From Siniperca chuatsi (Eukaryota; Chordata; Actinopteri; Centrarchiformes; Sinipercidae): DNA of 64,000 nt. Position 1 is the first letter of the stretch, and each line of letters begins with the position of its first letter. Positions 1 through 11,362 of this stretch are shown piece by piece. The notes under the pieces are model-generated. The model made no database searches and was not told the DNA's origin. It saw only the letters and a list, made by a program, of their open reading frames with translations. The stretch is taken from contig NC_058055.1 of NCBI RefSeq assembly GCF_020085105.1, positions 25,835,822 through 25,899,821 of the forward strand, given 5' to 3'. The position numbers and the translations under genes are program-made.

Positions 1-300
1 CCGCCCACTGCCTCAACTAAGAGCTGATTTCTCAATCAATCAAATAATGATACTCGATAACTCAATTTTCTTTAAGCAATTTAATAGCCAAATGACGTGT
101 ATGTGTGTGTACCAGCTTTCTCTATTGGGGGGGGGGGGGCTGCATAATTGTCCTTCAGGAGCCATTCTCTTAACTTGTTTTACAATCGACATTTTGTAGT
201 CATAATTGTGTATACTATAACTTGTGTTGTGAATCTATATTATATGCATGTTTGAACTTCCCCTATTGCTCTCCCCCCAGGTTTTATTTTTTTTTTAAAT
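1..300 (+). other. 3' flank of an H2B gene that lies just outside the window
   Basis: The first 35 bases match the sequence that follows the stem-loop of the intact H2B gene at 18896 (read on its minus strand) and the ghost H2B at about 9171. All three share GCCCACTGCCTCAACTAAGA or a one-base variant. Bases 1-2 (CC) would be the last bases of that gene's stem-loop, so the coding region should end some 40 bases upstream of the window. Homology with the 9.17-9.5 kb copy continues patchily to about base 240, including a G-run and a shared GTGTATACTAT stretch. The assignment is inferred from the match; the gene itself is not visible. Confidence 0.7.
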
Positions 301-1445
301 CAAGGGTGTCATATTATACAGACTGGAAGCCTTTTGAGGCGATTTGTGACATTGGGCTGTTTAAATAAATTTACTTGACTAATGTATGTTAGTGTAACAT
401 CATTACACAAACATTGTTTTTGGTGTGCATTGATCCTCAAGACAATGTAGTGAATTATCCCATCAATGCATACATTAATCATCACTAATATGATTGCACA
501 GACAGTGACTTGAGGTTCCTGAGTCCTAAACCTTACCAGTTTATGAAAGACAGGCAATGTGCATTATTGCCTAATTTCTACACATTCAAAATAGAAATGT
601 ATTTTGTCTAACTTACACAGCTCTTTCCTTCATCTCCAGTGGCCCATGGTCTGCCTGGTAGGTGTTTAGGGCATTTTGCAGGGAGTACAGGTTCAGGCAG
701 ACAGGCTCAAGGCCTGGATGAAGAGTCCTGCACCTTCAGGAAGCTCTCCACGTCTATTCTGAACCTGTTGGAGTATGTATTAGAAAGTGTTTTAGTGCTA
801 GACATCTAATACTCGACTGGTTGTGTGTTCATACTTTTAATGATCATCGTGGACAATGCATTTGTTTGCTTTTACATACAGCATTAAAGTCTTTGCAGCA
901 GACATTCATCCTCTGTGGGCATTGTCCTGCGTTCTCCACAGCTGCACCTGTACAATACAGTTTAATTCAGTGTGACTAAAGATGTTGTCAATCATTTGAG
1001 TTGTCAGTTACATAAATAAAGGTGATCTGATCTGTTTAAAGCATATTCTGTTGCTCAGTGTGTGTTTTGCAATGATGATATTCAGCAATGAAGCAGTCAG
1101 AAGACCTGCAACTGTGTGTAGCTGAAGATGGGTTTCAAATGAAAGGGAAAAACCAAGTGTCTTATGTGGAGTCAGGCCACCACGAGCCTCCAGAACAGCT
1201 TCAGTGCTACTGTGGATCCACAAGAGATTCCCGTAAATAAAAAAATTGGTTGTGGAGAGCACTGTTTTACACGTTAGTCCAAAATCTTCCATATGTGTGA
1301 AACTGGGTTAAGATCTGGTTACTGTAAAGGCTGTAGCATTTTGTGTCACATAATTTTCATACTTAATATGTAACATAACTAAAACCATGATGGCTGTTAG
1401 TTTGATCTGTGACAGACAAATAATAATAAAAGTAATCTGGCAAGA
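301..1445. other. AT-rich spacer, no supported gene
   Basis: No open frame with protein-like composition was found. On the minus strand there are exon-like scraps (about 640-770 and 885-945) bordered by AG and GT dinucleotides, but their frames do not join. The stretch at about 1190-1300 reads like part of an interspersed repeat. Confidence 0.4.
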
Positions 1446-1930
1446 TATGTTTTATTCTAGTATTTATTGATAGCCTTTATTTTGCTAGCCATGCTAGCTA
1501 TATATTGCTAACTTGCTAACTTTCATAAAAAAATACCAGTGTGTTGCAGAGCGAGAGGGACGAGGTTGATGCTCGGGTAGCCGGTCATTGTCCTCTGAAT
1601 TAGATTCTGGCTCTGGAGGCTCCAGCTTGTTTGGTGTGAATCCAATGAAGCTGATGGAGGGAGCAGCCATTTTAGTGACAGCTTTCCCGCGAGTGGGCGT
1701 GGTTTCAGCGCCCTCAGTGGACACGCCCCCTCAGTGGACACGCCCCCAGCGTTTGAGAGCAGAGAATAAGGCTCATTTTTTTCAAGATTTATAAAATACT
1801 TATTTCACTTAATCAGCGATTTTTTTAATGATTCAAATTTGGCTAAGTGGCTAATAACACACTTTTCTTCAACACATATTTATTATTGCTTTACACGGAC
1901 TTTAAAGCTCAAGCTCGACTTCATCCATCC
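1446..1930. repeat. Repeat-like spacer with a perfect 17-bp tandem duplication
   Basis: A 17-base unit beginning TCAGTGGACACG occurs twice, end to end, at 1714-1730 and 1731-1747. The surrounding GC-richer patch (about 1590-1760) looks like a dispersed fish repeat rather than a gene: the short frames on both strands overlap and resemble nothing known. Confidence 0.35.
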
Positions 1931-1950
1931 AGCTGTTAAAGAATCAGCTC

Positions 1951-2022
1951 CTCCCCGTCGGGGAATCGAACCCCGGTCTTCCGCGTGACAGGCGGAGATA
2001 CTGTCCACTATACTAACGAGGA
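1951..2022 (-). tRNA. tRNA-Asp: tRNA-Asp (anticodon GTC)
   Basis: A 72-base cloverleaf on the minus strand starts TCCTCGT and ends ACGGGGAG. The anticodon GTC sits at bases 1989-1987, exactly positions 34-36. The acceptor stem pairs fully with one T-G wobble and has discriminator base G. The internal promoter is intact: an A-box-like TAGTATAGTGG and a B box GGTTCGATTCC. Compared with the usual vertebrate tRNA-Asp, the anticodon stem carries a compensated pair (T-A where C-G is usual), so it looks functional. No run of four T's follows immediately; a TTCTTT tract lies just downstream. tRNA genes inside histone clusters are usual in vertebrates. Confidence 0.96.
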
Positions 2023-2780
2023 GAGATGCGTCACTGTGTCCACGTGTCACAGCAGATTCATGGTTTAACTGCAGAAAATTGTCGTCTTCTTCTTCTTCTG
2101 CAACCAGCTTGCAGGTGCATTACCGCCACCTACCGGACTGGGGTAGTAGATTTGCAGACAAAAAAAGACAAAAAATAGAACAAAACAAATTGTTAATATT
2201 ATAGCTGCGGTGCATTTTTGACCCCAAGGTGGCGCTGTTTCCTCTCCTGTTTATGTAATTTAGTTTTTCCTGATGCCACACAGAAACTTAGTCACTCACA
2301 GAGTGACTGTTGGCCACTGTCATCATCATCTAATGTCTTTTTTCTTATACTATAGATAAAACACAACACTTTATTAATTAAATATATTAAGAGAGAAAAT
2401 ATTGAAATGATTAAGGTAAACAGTTAATTCAATACTTTACCAAAAAAGAACAAAACAACTATAAAAACAAACACACATTGAGCCACGTACCTTTATGAAA
2501 CGTGTTCTGTATATTCACACTTAAGGGAGTCAACAGGCCGCGTCCAAACACTCTGACTCACAGCAGAGTTAAAAGGTGAGGGTGGTGGCCATTACAAACA
2601 GACAGATTATGTATTAATAAACAACAATAAAATGAAAAAAAAAACAAACAAACAAAAAAAACATGTTTGGTGAAACAAACCAGACACTAGATTTTCAGCG
2701 TGTCCCAACTGCACAAAGCTGTTACTCTTTAGATCAGACGCAGTGACGGCGGTGAGGAGAAGACTGCAGGAGGACTCCAC
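2023..2780. other. Spacer between tRNA-Asp and a Penelope-like element
   Basis: The piece at 2198-2256 (containing GACCCCAAGGTGGCGCTGTT) recurs at 4343-4396 after the second tRNA-Asp, so a tRNA-bearing unit was duplicated in tandem. The rest is AT-rich, with A-runs near 2635-2665 and no gene. Confidence 0.5.
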
Positions 2781-4010
2781 CTTGTAGCAAAGGACCAAGC
2801 TTACACCTGAACACATATGCAAACTATTAGACATCTGTCTCAACACAACCTACTACGGGCTCTCCCATCGTGGCCAACCTGTACATGGAACAGTTTGAGA
2901 AGAAGGCATTATCCTCGTTTCCGGGCACACCACCAAGTCATCGGTACCGCTACGTGGATGACACCTTTGTGAAAATCAAGAAACAAGACTTGGAAGCGTT
3001 CTCAGAGCATATCACGCGTGAGGACACCAAAGAGAACCGCTTGGCCTTTCTTGATTGTTCTTCTCTCAGAGGAGAGGACCGAAAGCTCCAGATAGAAGTG
3101 TACAGGAAACCAACACATACGAATCAATACTTGCTCTTTGACTCACACCATCCACTACAGCACAAGCTGGACGTAATCCGGACATTACAACACAGAGCCA
3201 AAGAAGTGCCCACAGGCTCAGAGGGTAAGAAGAAAGAGGAAAGGCATGTCCAGAATGCACTCTCAGCCTGTGGGTATCCTACTTGGGCTGTCAACAAAGT
3301 TAAAAGAGCCAAAAAACAGGACAAAAGTGTAACAGAACCAAGAAGGAGCGGTGTCTCCATTCCTTATGTATCTGGACTGTCTGAAAAACTACAAAGGATC
3401 TTTAGACAGCACGATGTTCCTGTCTTCTTTAAACCAGGCAACACTTTAAGACAGAAACTCGTTCACCCTAAGGACAAGTTACCCACACAAAAACAGAGCA
3501 ATGTTGTCTACTCCATTCAGTGCAGTGAGGAAAACTGCAAAGAACGGTACATAGGTGAGCCCAAACAGCCACTTCACAAAAGACTTTATCAGCACAGACG
3601 ACACGCTAACTCGGGATTACAGAGCGCCGTGCATTTGCATCTAAACGCTACAAACCGCACATTCGAAGACAGCGAGGTGAAGACTCGAAGTAGAGAGAAG
3701 AGTTGGTTTGAACGGGGCATCAAGGAAGCCATTTTGTGAAAAAAGAAAACCCCTATTTGAACAGAAATGGTGGTCTGAGATTCAATCTGCCCAAAGTCTG
3801 TCACAGTGTATTATCACCTTGGTCACGCCAATCACATGCTAATCAGGTACTTAACAGTGATGAAGTAGATGCAGCCAGAAAACAATAGGCCTGATTACTG
3901 ATTACTGGGCCATCTTGGAAACAATTAGGTCAGTTTCAGGTGAACTAGCTATTAACAGATAGAGGGCAGGGCTTATGTAACGGGGGGGAGGGTGTTAGCG
4001 TCCGTCTCTA
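2781..4010 (+). mobile_element. Penelope-like retroelement, 5'-truncated fragment (RT plus GIY-YIG endonuclease)
   Basis: The open frame at 2870-3739 gives 289 codons that enter inside a reverse transcriptase palm domain. VANLYMEQF is followed by YRYVDDTF, the RT catalytic motif, then KENRLAFLD and VYRKPTHTNQYL, and finally a C-terminal GIY-YIG nuclease segment (VVYSIQC about residue 212, then RYIGE and LHKRLYQHRR). An RT followed by a GIY-YIG domain is the hallmark of Penelope-like elements, which are non-LTR retroelements. Just upstream (2781-2850) more RT sequence is legible (LTPEHICKLLDICLNTTY), but it is separated from the long frame by internal deletions. The 3' untranslated part (about 3740-4000) matches a second fragment at 30715-31090. 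It is a dead copy, 5'-truncated and cut short at its 3' end. Confidence 0.88.
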
Positions 4011-4090
4011 ATATCCACTACAGCGTCAACTAAGAAAACAGTGTTGTTTGTCATTATCATGTAACCACGGAAGCTGTTAAAGAAACAATC

Positions 4091-4162
4091 CTCCCCGTCG
4101 GGGAATCGAACCCCGGTCTTCCGCGTGACAGGCGGAGATACTGTCCACTATACTAACAAGGA
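4091..4162 (-). tRNA. tRNA-Asp: tRNA-Asp (anticodon GTC), second copy
   Basis: The sequence equals the copy at 1951-2022 except in the 5' acceptor strand (TCCTTGT instead of TCCTCGT). This adds a second G-T wobble but leaves the stem paired. The anticodon GTC is at 4129-4127, and the A and B boxes are unchanged. A shared left flank (AGCTGTTAAAGAA) shows both copies belong to one duplicated segment. A GTTTCTTT tract downstream on the minus strand may serve as a weak polymerase III terminator. Confidence 0.95.
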
Positions 4163-4388
4163 GAGGTGAGAGAGTCACGTGAGTACAACCAACCAACCAA
4201 TCACTGTTTTTCATACATGTACACGTCACATAATAACATTGCGATGTTTCGGGTGCTCTTTATTGAACTCACACAACAATAAATACATCTGAAGCTGAAA
4301 ACTGCCTTCAGTCATTCATCATCACCGGGGGTTTCTTTATATTACAGCTGCAGTGTATTTCTGACCCCAAGGTGGCGCTGTTTACTCT

Positions 4389-4790
4389 CCTGTTCACTAC
4401 TCAGACTGTATATGGGCCTGCCTGAAGGAGAGAACAACTTCATCTGAAGTCCTGCACATATAATATAGAATATAACTTTGCATGTTATACTCGCACTACT
4501 ATCCCGCTGTAAACCATATTGGCTTTATATATTATATCATATCATTCCCATACTGTTCCTATACCTATATATACATGTTATGATAAGTATTGGACATCTG
4601 GGACAGAACATGAGTATTTTATTACAATGTAAAATAATATTACCTGTATCACAAACAGGAAGCCTACAGAGAGAGAGGTTTCCACACAAACTGAAGCTGA
4701 TTACAGAGAGATGTCATCATCACTGTGTGTAGCAGAGGACAGAAACATTCATTATTATTATCTACAATAACAGGATTACAAAATATTAGT
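4389..4790 (+). repeat. Duplicated block, inverted copy at 17519-17940
   Basis: About 400 bases next to tRNA-Asp recur in inverse orientation at 17519-17940 with scattered differences. Shared landmarks are CAGACTGTATATGGGCCTGC near the left end, the CCTATATATACATGTTAT centre, and ACAGGATTACAAAATA at the right end. The inverted copy is likewise followed by a tRNA-Asp relic, so the duplicated segment once included the tRNA gene. Confidence 0.85.
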
Positions 4791-4861
4791 CACTACAAGT
4801 GGTTCATATTGTGTGTAATTATATTTAAAAGATATTACAGTTAAATTCCTATTAAAACTGA

Positions 4862-5000
4862 CACGTTTTATTTTGAAATCCCATGCAGTATAAAGCGGAA
4901 GCCTTGTGGTTAATAGAGACTGAGCTGTTTTCTGATTGGGCGATCATGGTTACGCTCAATCTGGCCAATCAACAAGCAGCTCGTTTGAGATATAAGGCCG
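4862..5000 (+). promoter_or_regulatory. H2A promoter: upstream module, CCAAT boxes and TATA box
   Basis: The TATA box is TATAAG at 4991-4996, about 60 bases before the start codon. There is a forward CCAAT box at 4965-4969 and an inverted one (ATTGG) at 4935-4939. The stretch 4862-4946 contains AAAGCGGAAG and TTTTCTGATTGGGCGATC and is shared with the H2A genes at 10478 and 32823. AAAGCGGAAG resembles an ETS-type site; that is inference. Confidence 0.8.
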
Positions 5001-5018
5001 GTTTGGGCGACCTGTTAG

Positions 5019-5444
<426 letters not shown>

Positions 5445-5466
5445 ACACCCGAAGTAACCCCACAAC

Positions 5467-5482
5467 GGCTCTTTTAAGAGCC
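5467..5482 (+). terminator. Histone 3' stem-loop of the H2A gene at 5058
   Basis: GGCTCTTTTAAGAGCC forms a perfect 6-bp stem with a 4-base loop, 22 bases after the stop. CAACTAAAGA at 5492-5501 is the probable histone downstream element for U7 snRNP. This marks a non-polyadenylated, S-phase histone mRNA. Confidence 0.97.
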
Positions 5483-5502
5483 ACACACCTCCAACTAAAG
5501 AC

Positions 5503-6240
5503 CAGCTTCCCTTATGTTTCGATAACAGAAGATCACATCCAAATAATTATGACAACATGTTATATTTTCTAATCTTGTTAGTGATTTAAGAGACATTTAA
5601 CAACTGCTTACCTTACTCCAAATATAAGTATAATTTACAATTATGTTTACCTACTATTTTATAGGAGGAGGTGGAAAAACATCAAACTTAGAGCCAGATA
5701 GTCAATAAACAGTGTTTTTTTTTTTTTTTTTTTGGGGTTGTATTCTCATTGTTGAATGCCCTTAGTCTAAGTTATCTAAATGCACAGTGACAATACAAAT
5801 CAACTTATGTAGTACTGAAAGTGTACAAGCAAAACTTACACTACAAAGTGTACATTTAGGTTTGACGATGACTTTACATTGTGTATTGATTTAGTAATGT
5901 ATAAAAATACTGACTACAATCCAATATTTACTGGGAATATGGAATATAATAGATTAATTACAGCATAATACTGTTGATGGATTAGATTTAAGACGGGAAC
6001 AATATTTATACACACAAATACTAACAAACCTTTATATTACATTGGTTTGTTGTATGAATCGTAGGAGCAGGTTGTCCATGGAGCTCCGTCAGATACTCGA
6101 ATAAATCCTCCCAGTAGTCTCTTCAGTCATGTCCCTTGTATTAAGCTGGTTCAGTCATTACTACAAACATACATATACTTCCTCCCTCTAAGGGTTAGTC
6201 TGTATGACCCTAGGTCACTAAACTGGACTTTGATCATTAC
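5503..6240. other. AT-rich spacer, nothing recognised
   Basis: It contains a T-run at about 5717-5733. No open frame, RNA gene or repeat was recognised beyond general AT richness. Confidence 0.4.
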
Positions 6241-6244
6241 ATCT

Positions 6245-6675
6245 CTGCTGTACTTGAATAATTGTGCAATATTCTGTGTATTACTCCTGTGCAATATTTA
6301 GTTTTCCTATGTTAGTTTTTCCTATTTATTGATATTGAAAATATGTACCTCCATTACTGCTGTGCAATATCTTAATAATCTCAAAAAGCTACACTTAACT
6401 CGACAGTACATGCACCACTACTTATTATTTATATTATTACATTGTATTATTATACTGTATTATCATCATCAACCCACTTGGTACTTCACACTTATAAGAC
6501 ATCTTATACTTATAACCACCTGGTACTTAATTTATTTTCTGACCTGTTTTTATAGTGTATTGTATTATATTTTTTGCTAGTACTTTCTCCTGTGTGCACT
6601 GACGTAAAGGCGAGCTGCTGTAACAAAAAGCTTCCCTTCGGGGATCAATAAATTATTTTTGATTCTGATTCTGAT
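6245..6675 (+). repeat. Interspersed repeat with CTGATTCTGA tail (copy a)
   Basis: About 430 bases of AT-rich sequence with landmarks that recur in order elsewhere in the window: TGCTGTGCAATATC, CTACACTTAACT, GTACTTAATTTAT, CCTGTGTGCACTGACG, then CTGTAACAAA, GGGGATCAATAAA and TGATTCTGATTCTGAT. The same series appears at 11045, 13865 and 26692 (inverted), with tails at 26290, 27119 and 27371. The direct repeats at the tail resemble the 3' ends of fish LINE-type retroposons. The family name is not certain. Confidence 0.7.
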
Positions 6676-8240
6676 ATACACATACTGTACAGAAATCAGA
6701 AATGATCAATTACAAGTGAAAAAGGTTAGAGACACATGGAAATCATGTTTTAATTTATTTACTTATTCATTGTAACTCCATCCTCATCTGACCAACCTGC
6801 AGTAGCACTGTCTGAATTTTCATCTGTAATTCAAGCTGATATTAAAAGGCATTTCATTTTATAGACTGCTACGTGTTGATTTAAAAAACGAAAAAATGAA
6901 GCTCTGACAACAACAAAACAAACAAAAACAACCTGAAATGTAATAAATTAACTGTCTTGCCTTTAAACACATGTGATTAAGTGAAAGGATAATGCAAAGA
7001 AATCCATATTTGGCAGTAACTGAAATATAGTTAAAAAGGATATTAGTGCATTTTTCTTAGAAAGGTTGTGACATTGTTAACTGCAATGATGGTTCAGTTG
7101 TTTACTAAAAGAAAAGTGAATTATCTAATTATTTATAGTTATATTAGCCAATATATTGAGATTTTATTAGGATATTGAAATCGTATTCTGAAAGATTTCA
7201 TTAGGTGTTAATCATATTGTAAGTGCCTATGAGGACAACAGGATAGACTCATTAGCTGAAGTGTTTGAACGGGCTGTGGCTCGGTGGGACTGTCCTTCAG
7301 TATCCTTTGGGATGTCTCCTTGTTGCAATCATGGGTGAATTTTCTGGGCAGATAATGTGGTGGACATCTTAACAATAAAAATTCCACATCTGGGAAACAA
7401 TGTCCATCCACTTTTTATTTCTATTTAAAATAGTTTATTGAATTTTTTGATTTGTGTTTGTAAGTGTGCAACCTCCTTAGGTGATGAGGGCGCTCTTCTG
7501 TAAGTTGGTGCGCATGGTGAATTTTGCTGTCTTCCTGTGTGGCTTACAGACACATGTGACAAATGAACAGGAAGTGGAGTTGTGATGTGTTCAGAAAAGC
7601 AAAAATGAACGAGCGGACGGCAGACCAACACAGTTGTTTTACCGTTGGCGTTGCCACCGAGCTGACTCAACGCGTAAGACAGTCTCGTGTCGTCCTTATG
7701 ATGTGGTTATTGATATAAGAAGGTTTTGATGAAGATGAGAACAATGCAGGTTATAGATGATTTTATTTTTCTCTGATCGAGTGTCTCAAAGTCATTCCTG
7801 GAGATAGATAACAGCATGCAAACTGTATTATTGATTAAACTATGATTGACTCCTTATTAACTTAAAAAGAAAATGTCAATGTTTCCAATTAAAACTGAAC
7901 TGAGATGATTAATCAGCCATTAAAAATTAACTGTAGACAAATCATAAACACAGTGTTTCCTTTTTTATTGAGAATTCATATATAGTTTGAAGACAAATAA
8001 CAATGAAACTCATAAATGCAATATGATAATAAAGTGTTCAGGACATTTTTCTCAGAACAAGTACTACTACTGTGACCGCTTTTACCACTAATGATAATAA
8101 TCCTAGTTATGTTTATTGTAGGTCATTGTGGATTATTAATGGCAGTAAAATTTAAAAATAAACCATTAAAATGAACTAAAACTACATCAGTTCATCTGTA
8201 CAATAAATAATATGATTATGTTTTTGTTATATATGAAAAC
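6676..8240. other. Spacer upstream of H4, no gene seen
   Basis: AT-rich sequence with only short frames lacking protein character. Nothing recognisable was found at 7200-7680, where two short minus-strand frames occur. Confidence 0.4.
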
Positions 8241-8314
8241 ATTTCAAACGAGACAATCAAAAGGAAGAATTTTCACTTTAAGATGACAGTTAAAGATGTT
8301 GCAGGAGCTGCTGA

Positions 8315-8738
<424 letters not shown>

Positions 8739-8772
8739 ACCTGATCCAGACCCGCTGACACGCGAACCCAAA

Positions 8773-8788
8773 GGCTCTTTTAAGAGCC
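8773..8788 (+). terminator. Histone 3' stem-loop of H4
   Basis: GGCTCTTTTAAGAGCC, 34 bases after the stop. The following element, CTCAAGAG at about 8798, is the candidate U7 target and differs from the ACTAAAGA form of the H2A genes. Confidence 0.97.
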
Positions 8789-9130
8789 GCCCACTTCTTC
8801 TCAAGAGTTTATCCTGGTGATTACTACTAGTAGTAAAAACAAAACTATAAACAATCAATTTGCGTTTGTTTAATATAATTGTACATTACTGAAGCATCTC
8901 ATAGATGCTCATACAAAAACACAACTACTTGCATAGCGCCTCATACACACAAACACCATCTAGTCCAAAGAAACAAATCATCAGTCAACCCAATAAGAAC
9001 ACTACATACTGAATACATCTAATCTCTTAACATTTGTGATGTTCATAATTTTTTTTCCACATTGGTTTACACACCAGACAGTTGTTGATGGAAGACTTGG
9101 TTACATCTTGTTAAAAAGCTTACAACATAT

Positions 9131-9215
9131 CAGCCAATCCGGTGCGAGCAACAGCACAGTGAAATGTACGGCCGCCCACTACCTCAACTAAGAGCTGCTT
9201 TCCTGCTCAATCAAT
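9131..9215 (+). pseudogene. Ghost histone H2B: promoter remnant joined directly to the 3' flank
   Basis: Bases 9131-9160 (CAGCCAATCCGGTGCGAGCA, then ACAGCACAGT) match the CCAAT-box region of the intact H2B promoter (minus strand near 19348-19380). In the intact gene this is followed by the ATTTGCAT octamer, TATA region and coding sequence. Here, within about ten bases, the sequence becomes GGCCGCCCACTACCTCAACT, which is the end of the H2B stem-loop and its downstream element. The octamer, TATA box, whole coding region and most of the stem-loop are missing, about 0.5 kb by comparison with the intact gene. The 3' flank homology continues towards 9.5 kb. The most likely cause is a single deletion in a former H2B copy. 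Confidence 0.8.
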
Positions 9216-9500
9216 TAATAATTAAACTTTATTTTCTCTAAGAAATTCAGTAGCTAAATGTTTTCCATATACCAGCCTTCTCCAAAATAAATAGTTTTTA
9301 ATTATTAAAACAAAAACCAAACACTTCCCGTCTTTCAGTTGTTAGTCCTCTCGCTCAATAACAAATACAATGCTGCTGGCTCTATGATGGGGGGGAGGTG
9401 GTGGTGGTGTGGCTCAGATCCTACTGAAGCTACATAACTGACCTTCTGGATCCATCCTCTACATCATAAATGTGTATACTATGACTTTGTTGTGAATTTA
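9216..9500 (+). repeat. H2B 3'-flank homology (second copy)
   Basis: This aligns patchily with window bases 45-240. Shared landmarks are CTCAATCAAT, a G-run followed by CTACATAA or GCATAA, and AAATGTGTATACTATGACTT. It confirms that the ghost H2B and the H2B left of the window derive from one duplicated unit. Confidence 0.6.
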
Positions 9501-9659
9501 TTCTAAAATAACAACATATTTAGTTTCTGTTACATGATTAAGGTGTTCCCTTCATACACAAATAATAATTTGCTATATATATATATATAACACCAGCAAG
9601 CACTGAAAATAAACAGAACAAAATATCATACTCATATACATGACCTGCTATAAGCAACT

Positions 9660-10000
9660 ATTAGAAGTCCTGCATTCATTTTTTTTTACACAAGTAAAAG
9701 GAAATACATATCAGCATCAAAATGTACTCCAAGTACTCATTATTGAGAATAATGTATATTATTCTACATTCATGTGTAAAGGTGGAGGTCATTCGAAGTA
9801 CTTTATCTACTTTTGAATATGTCCCTCGTGATCAATAAAGTCTGATTTTAGAATGGATTCATTGATTATATCATTATCAGAATGGGCAAAGTACCTAGTA
9901 ACTGAAGTTATTGAACAAATGTAGAGCAGATATTACTCGAGTATCTGAAAATTGTACTCACACTACTTGAGTAAATGTACTTAGTTACTTTCCACCGCTG
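9660..10000 (-). mobile_element. MITE-like repeat ending in TTTCCACCGCTG
   Basis: The segment ends with TACTTAGTTACTTTCCACCGCTG-type sequence (9978-10000). This is the inverted end of a very common teleost non-autonomous DNA transposon whose other end begins CAGTGG. The interior carries the characteristic AAGTA/ACTTGAG runs (ATGTACTCCAAGTACTCATT at about 9721). Related ends occur at 19432, 20748 and 23515. I think it is hAT-like, by recall of the family, not by search. Confidence 0.6.
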
Positions 10001-10292
10001 CCAATAAACAAAGTCATTATTTCAGGAAATAACTCCTGTTAATATAGCCTGAGGTTCATGTTAGCAGAGTCCTGACTGCTCACAGTGTCAACATGAAGCT
10101 ACTAATCACATGATTTCAACTTTCCTTCAGTTGACTCTACATGTTGCATCGACTGTAGTAGTGCAACGCAAATAATCAATTAATACGATATTAATGACAT
10201 TCATACATTCATAATAATACTGGAGGTTAAATTGTATTTGAAGTGGATAACTTTATTATTATTGTTTTTAAACCGTGGTATAGCGGAGCTGT

Positions 10293-10420
10293 GACGTTTT
10301 ATTCTGAAAATATCGTACAGCGCAAAGCGGAAGTCTTTTAGTTAATGCAGAAACAAGCTCTTTTCTGATTGGGCGATCAATCTAACCAATGAACGAGAAG
10401 CAGCGCGGAGATATAATGGC
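10293..10420 (+). promoter_or_regulatory. H2A promoter: shared module, CCAAT boxes, TATA box
   Basis: The TATA box is TATAAT at 10412-10417. There is a CCAAT box at 10386-10390 and an inverted one at 10368-10372. The region 10293-10377 is the same module as upstream of the H2A genes at 5058 and 32823, with GACGTTTTATTCTGAAAAT, GCAAAGCGGAAGTCTTTTAG and TTTTCTGATTGGGCGATC in the same order and spacing. Confidence 0.82.
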
Positions 10421-10465
10421 GATTTTCTCGCTTTCAGTTTTACTTTTTCAGACTCTCTCCAATAA

Positions 10466-10861
<396 letters not shown>

Positions 10862-10884
10862 ACACCCGGAAGGAACAACACAAC

Positions 10885-10900
10885 GGCTCTTTTAAGAGCC
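10885..10900 (+). terminator. Histone 3' stem-loop of the H2A gene at 10478
   Basis: GGCTCTTTTAAGAGCC, 23 bases after the stop; CAACTAAAGG at 10910-10919 is the candidate downstream element. Confidence 0.97.
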
Positions 10901-11044
10901 ACCCACCTCCAACTAAAGGCCGGCTTCCCTTAATTTACTGACTGTTTCACACATGTTTATAATTGTTTTCTTACTGTATGGCCCACAAACCTCATGTGAC
11001 AACTAAAAACCTTTAAATAATGTAAACTGGACACTGGACCATCA

Positions 11045-11362
11045 CAATAATGTACAATATCCCTATTCTATTCCCTATATATTGATATTAAATATCTGCC
11101 ATCTCATCATAATCCTCTTAATAAGCTACACTTGACACCCCTTGACAGTACTCGCACTATTACGTATTATTACATTGTATTATACCGTACATACAATATC
11201 AACCTGTTATTCCACTTTTGTACTTATTTTTTCTTTTTTTTACTACTTTTTAACTACTTAATTGTATTATATTTGTTTAGTACTTTATGTGTGTATTCCT
11301 GTGTGCATTGAGCAGCTGTAACAATAGTTTCCCCTTAGGGATCAATAAAGTATTTCTGATTT
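11045..11362 (+). repeat. Interspersed repeat with CTGATT tail (copy b)
   Basis: The same ordered landmarks as the copy at 6245: CCTCTTAATAAGCTACACTTGA, TATTACATTGTATTATAC, CCTGTGTGCATTGAGC, AGGGATCAATAAAGTATTTC. It is somewhat shortened internally. Confidence 0.65.

Noticed and set aside
640-960. Exon-like pieces on the minus strand with AG/GT borders
   Set aside because: Frames do not join and no protein family is recognised; chance or an old repeat.
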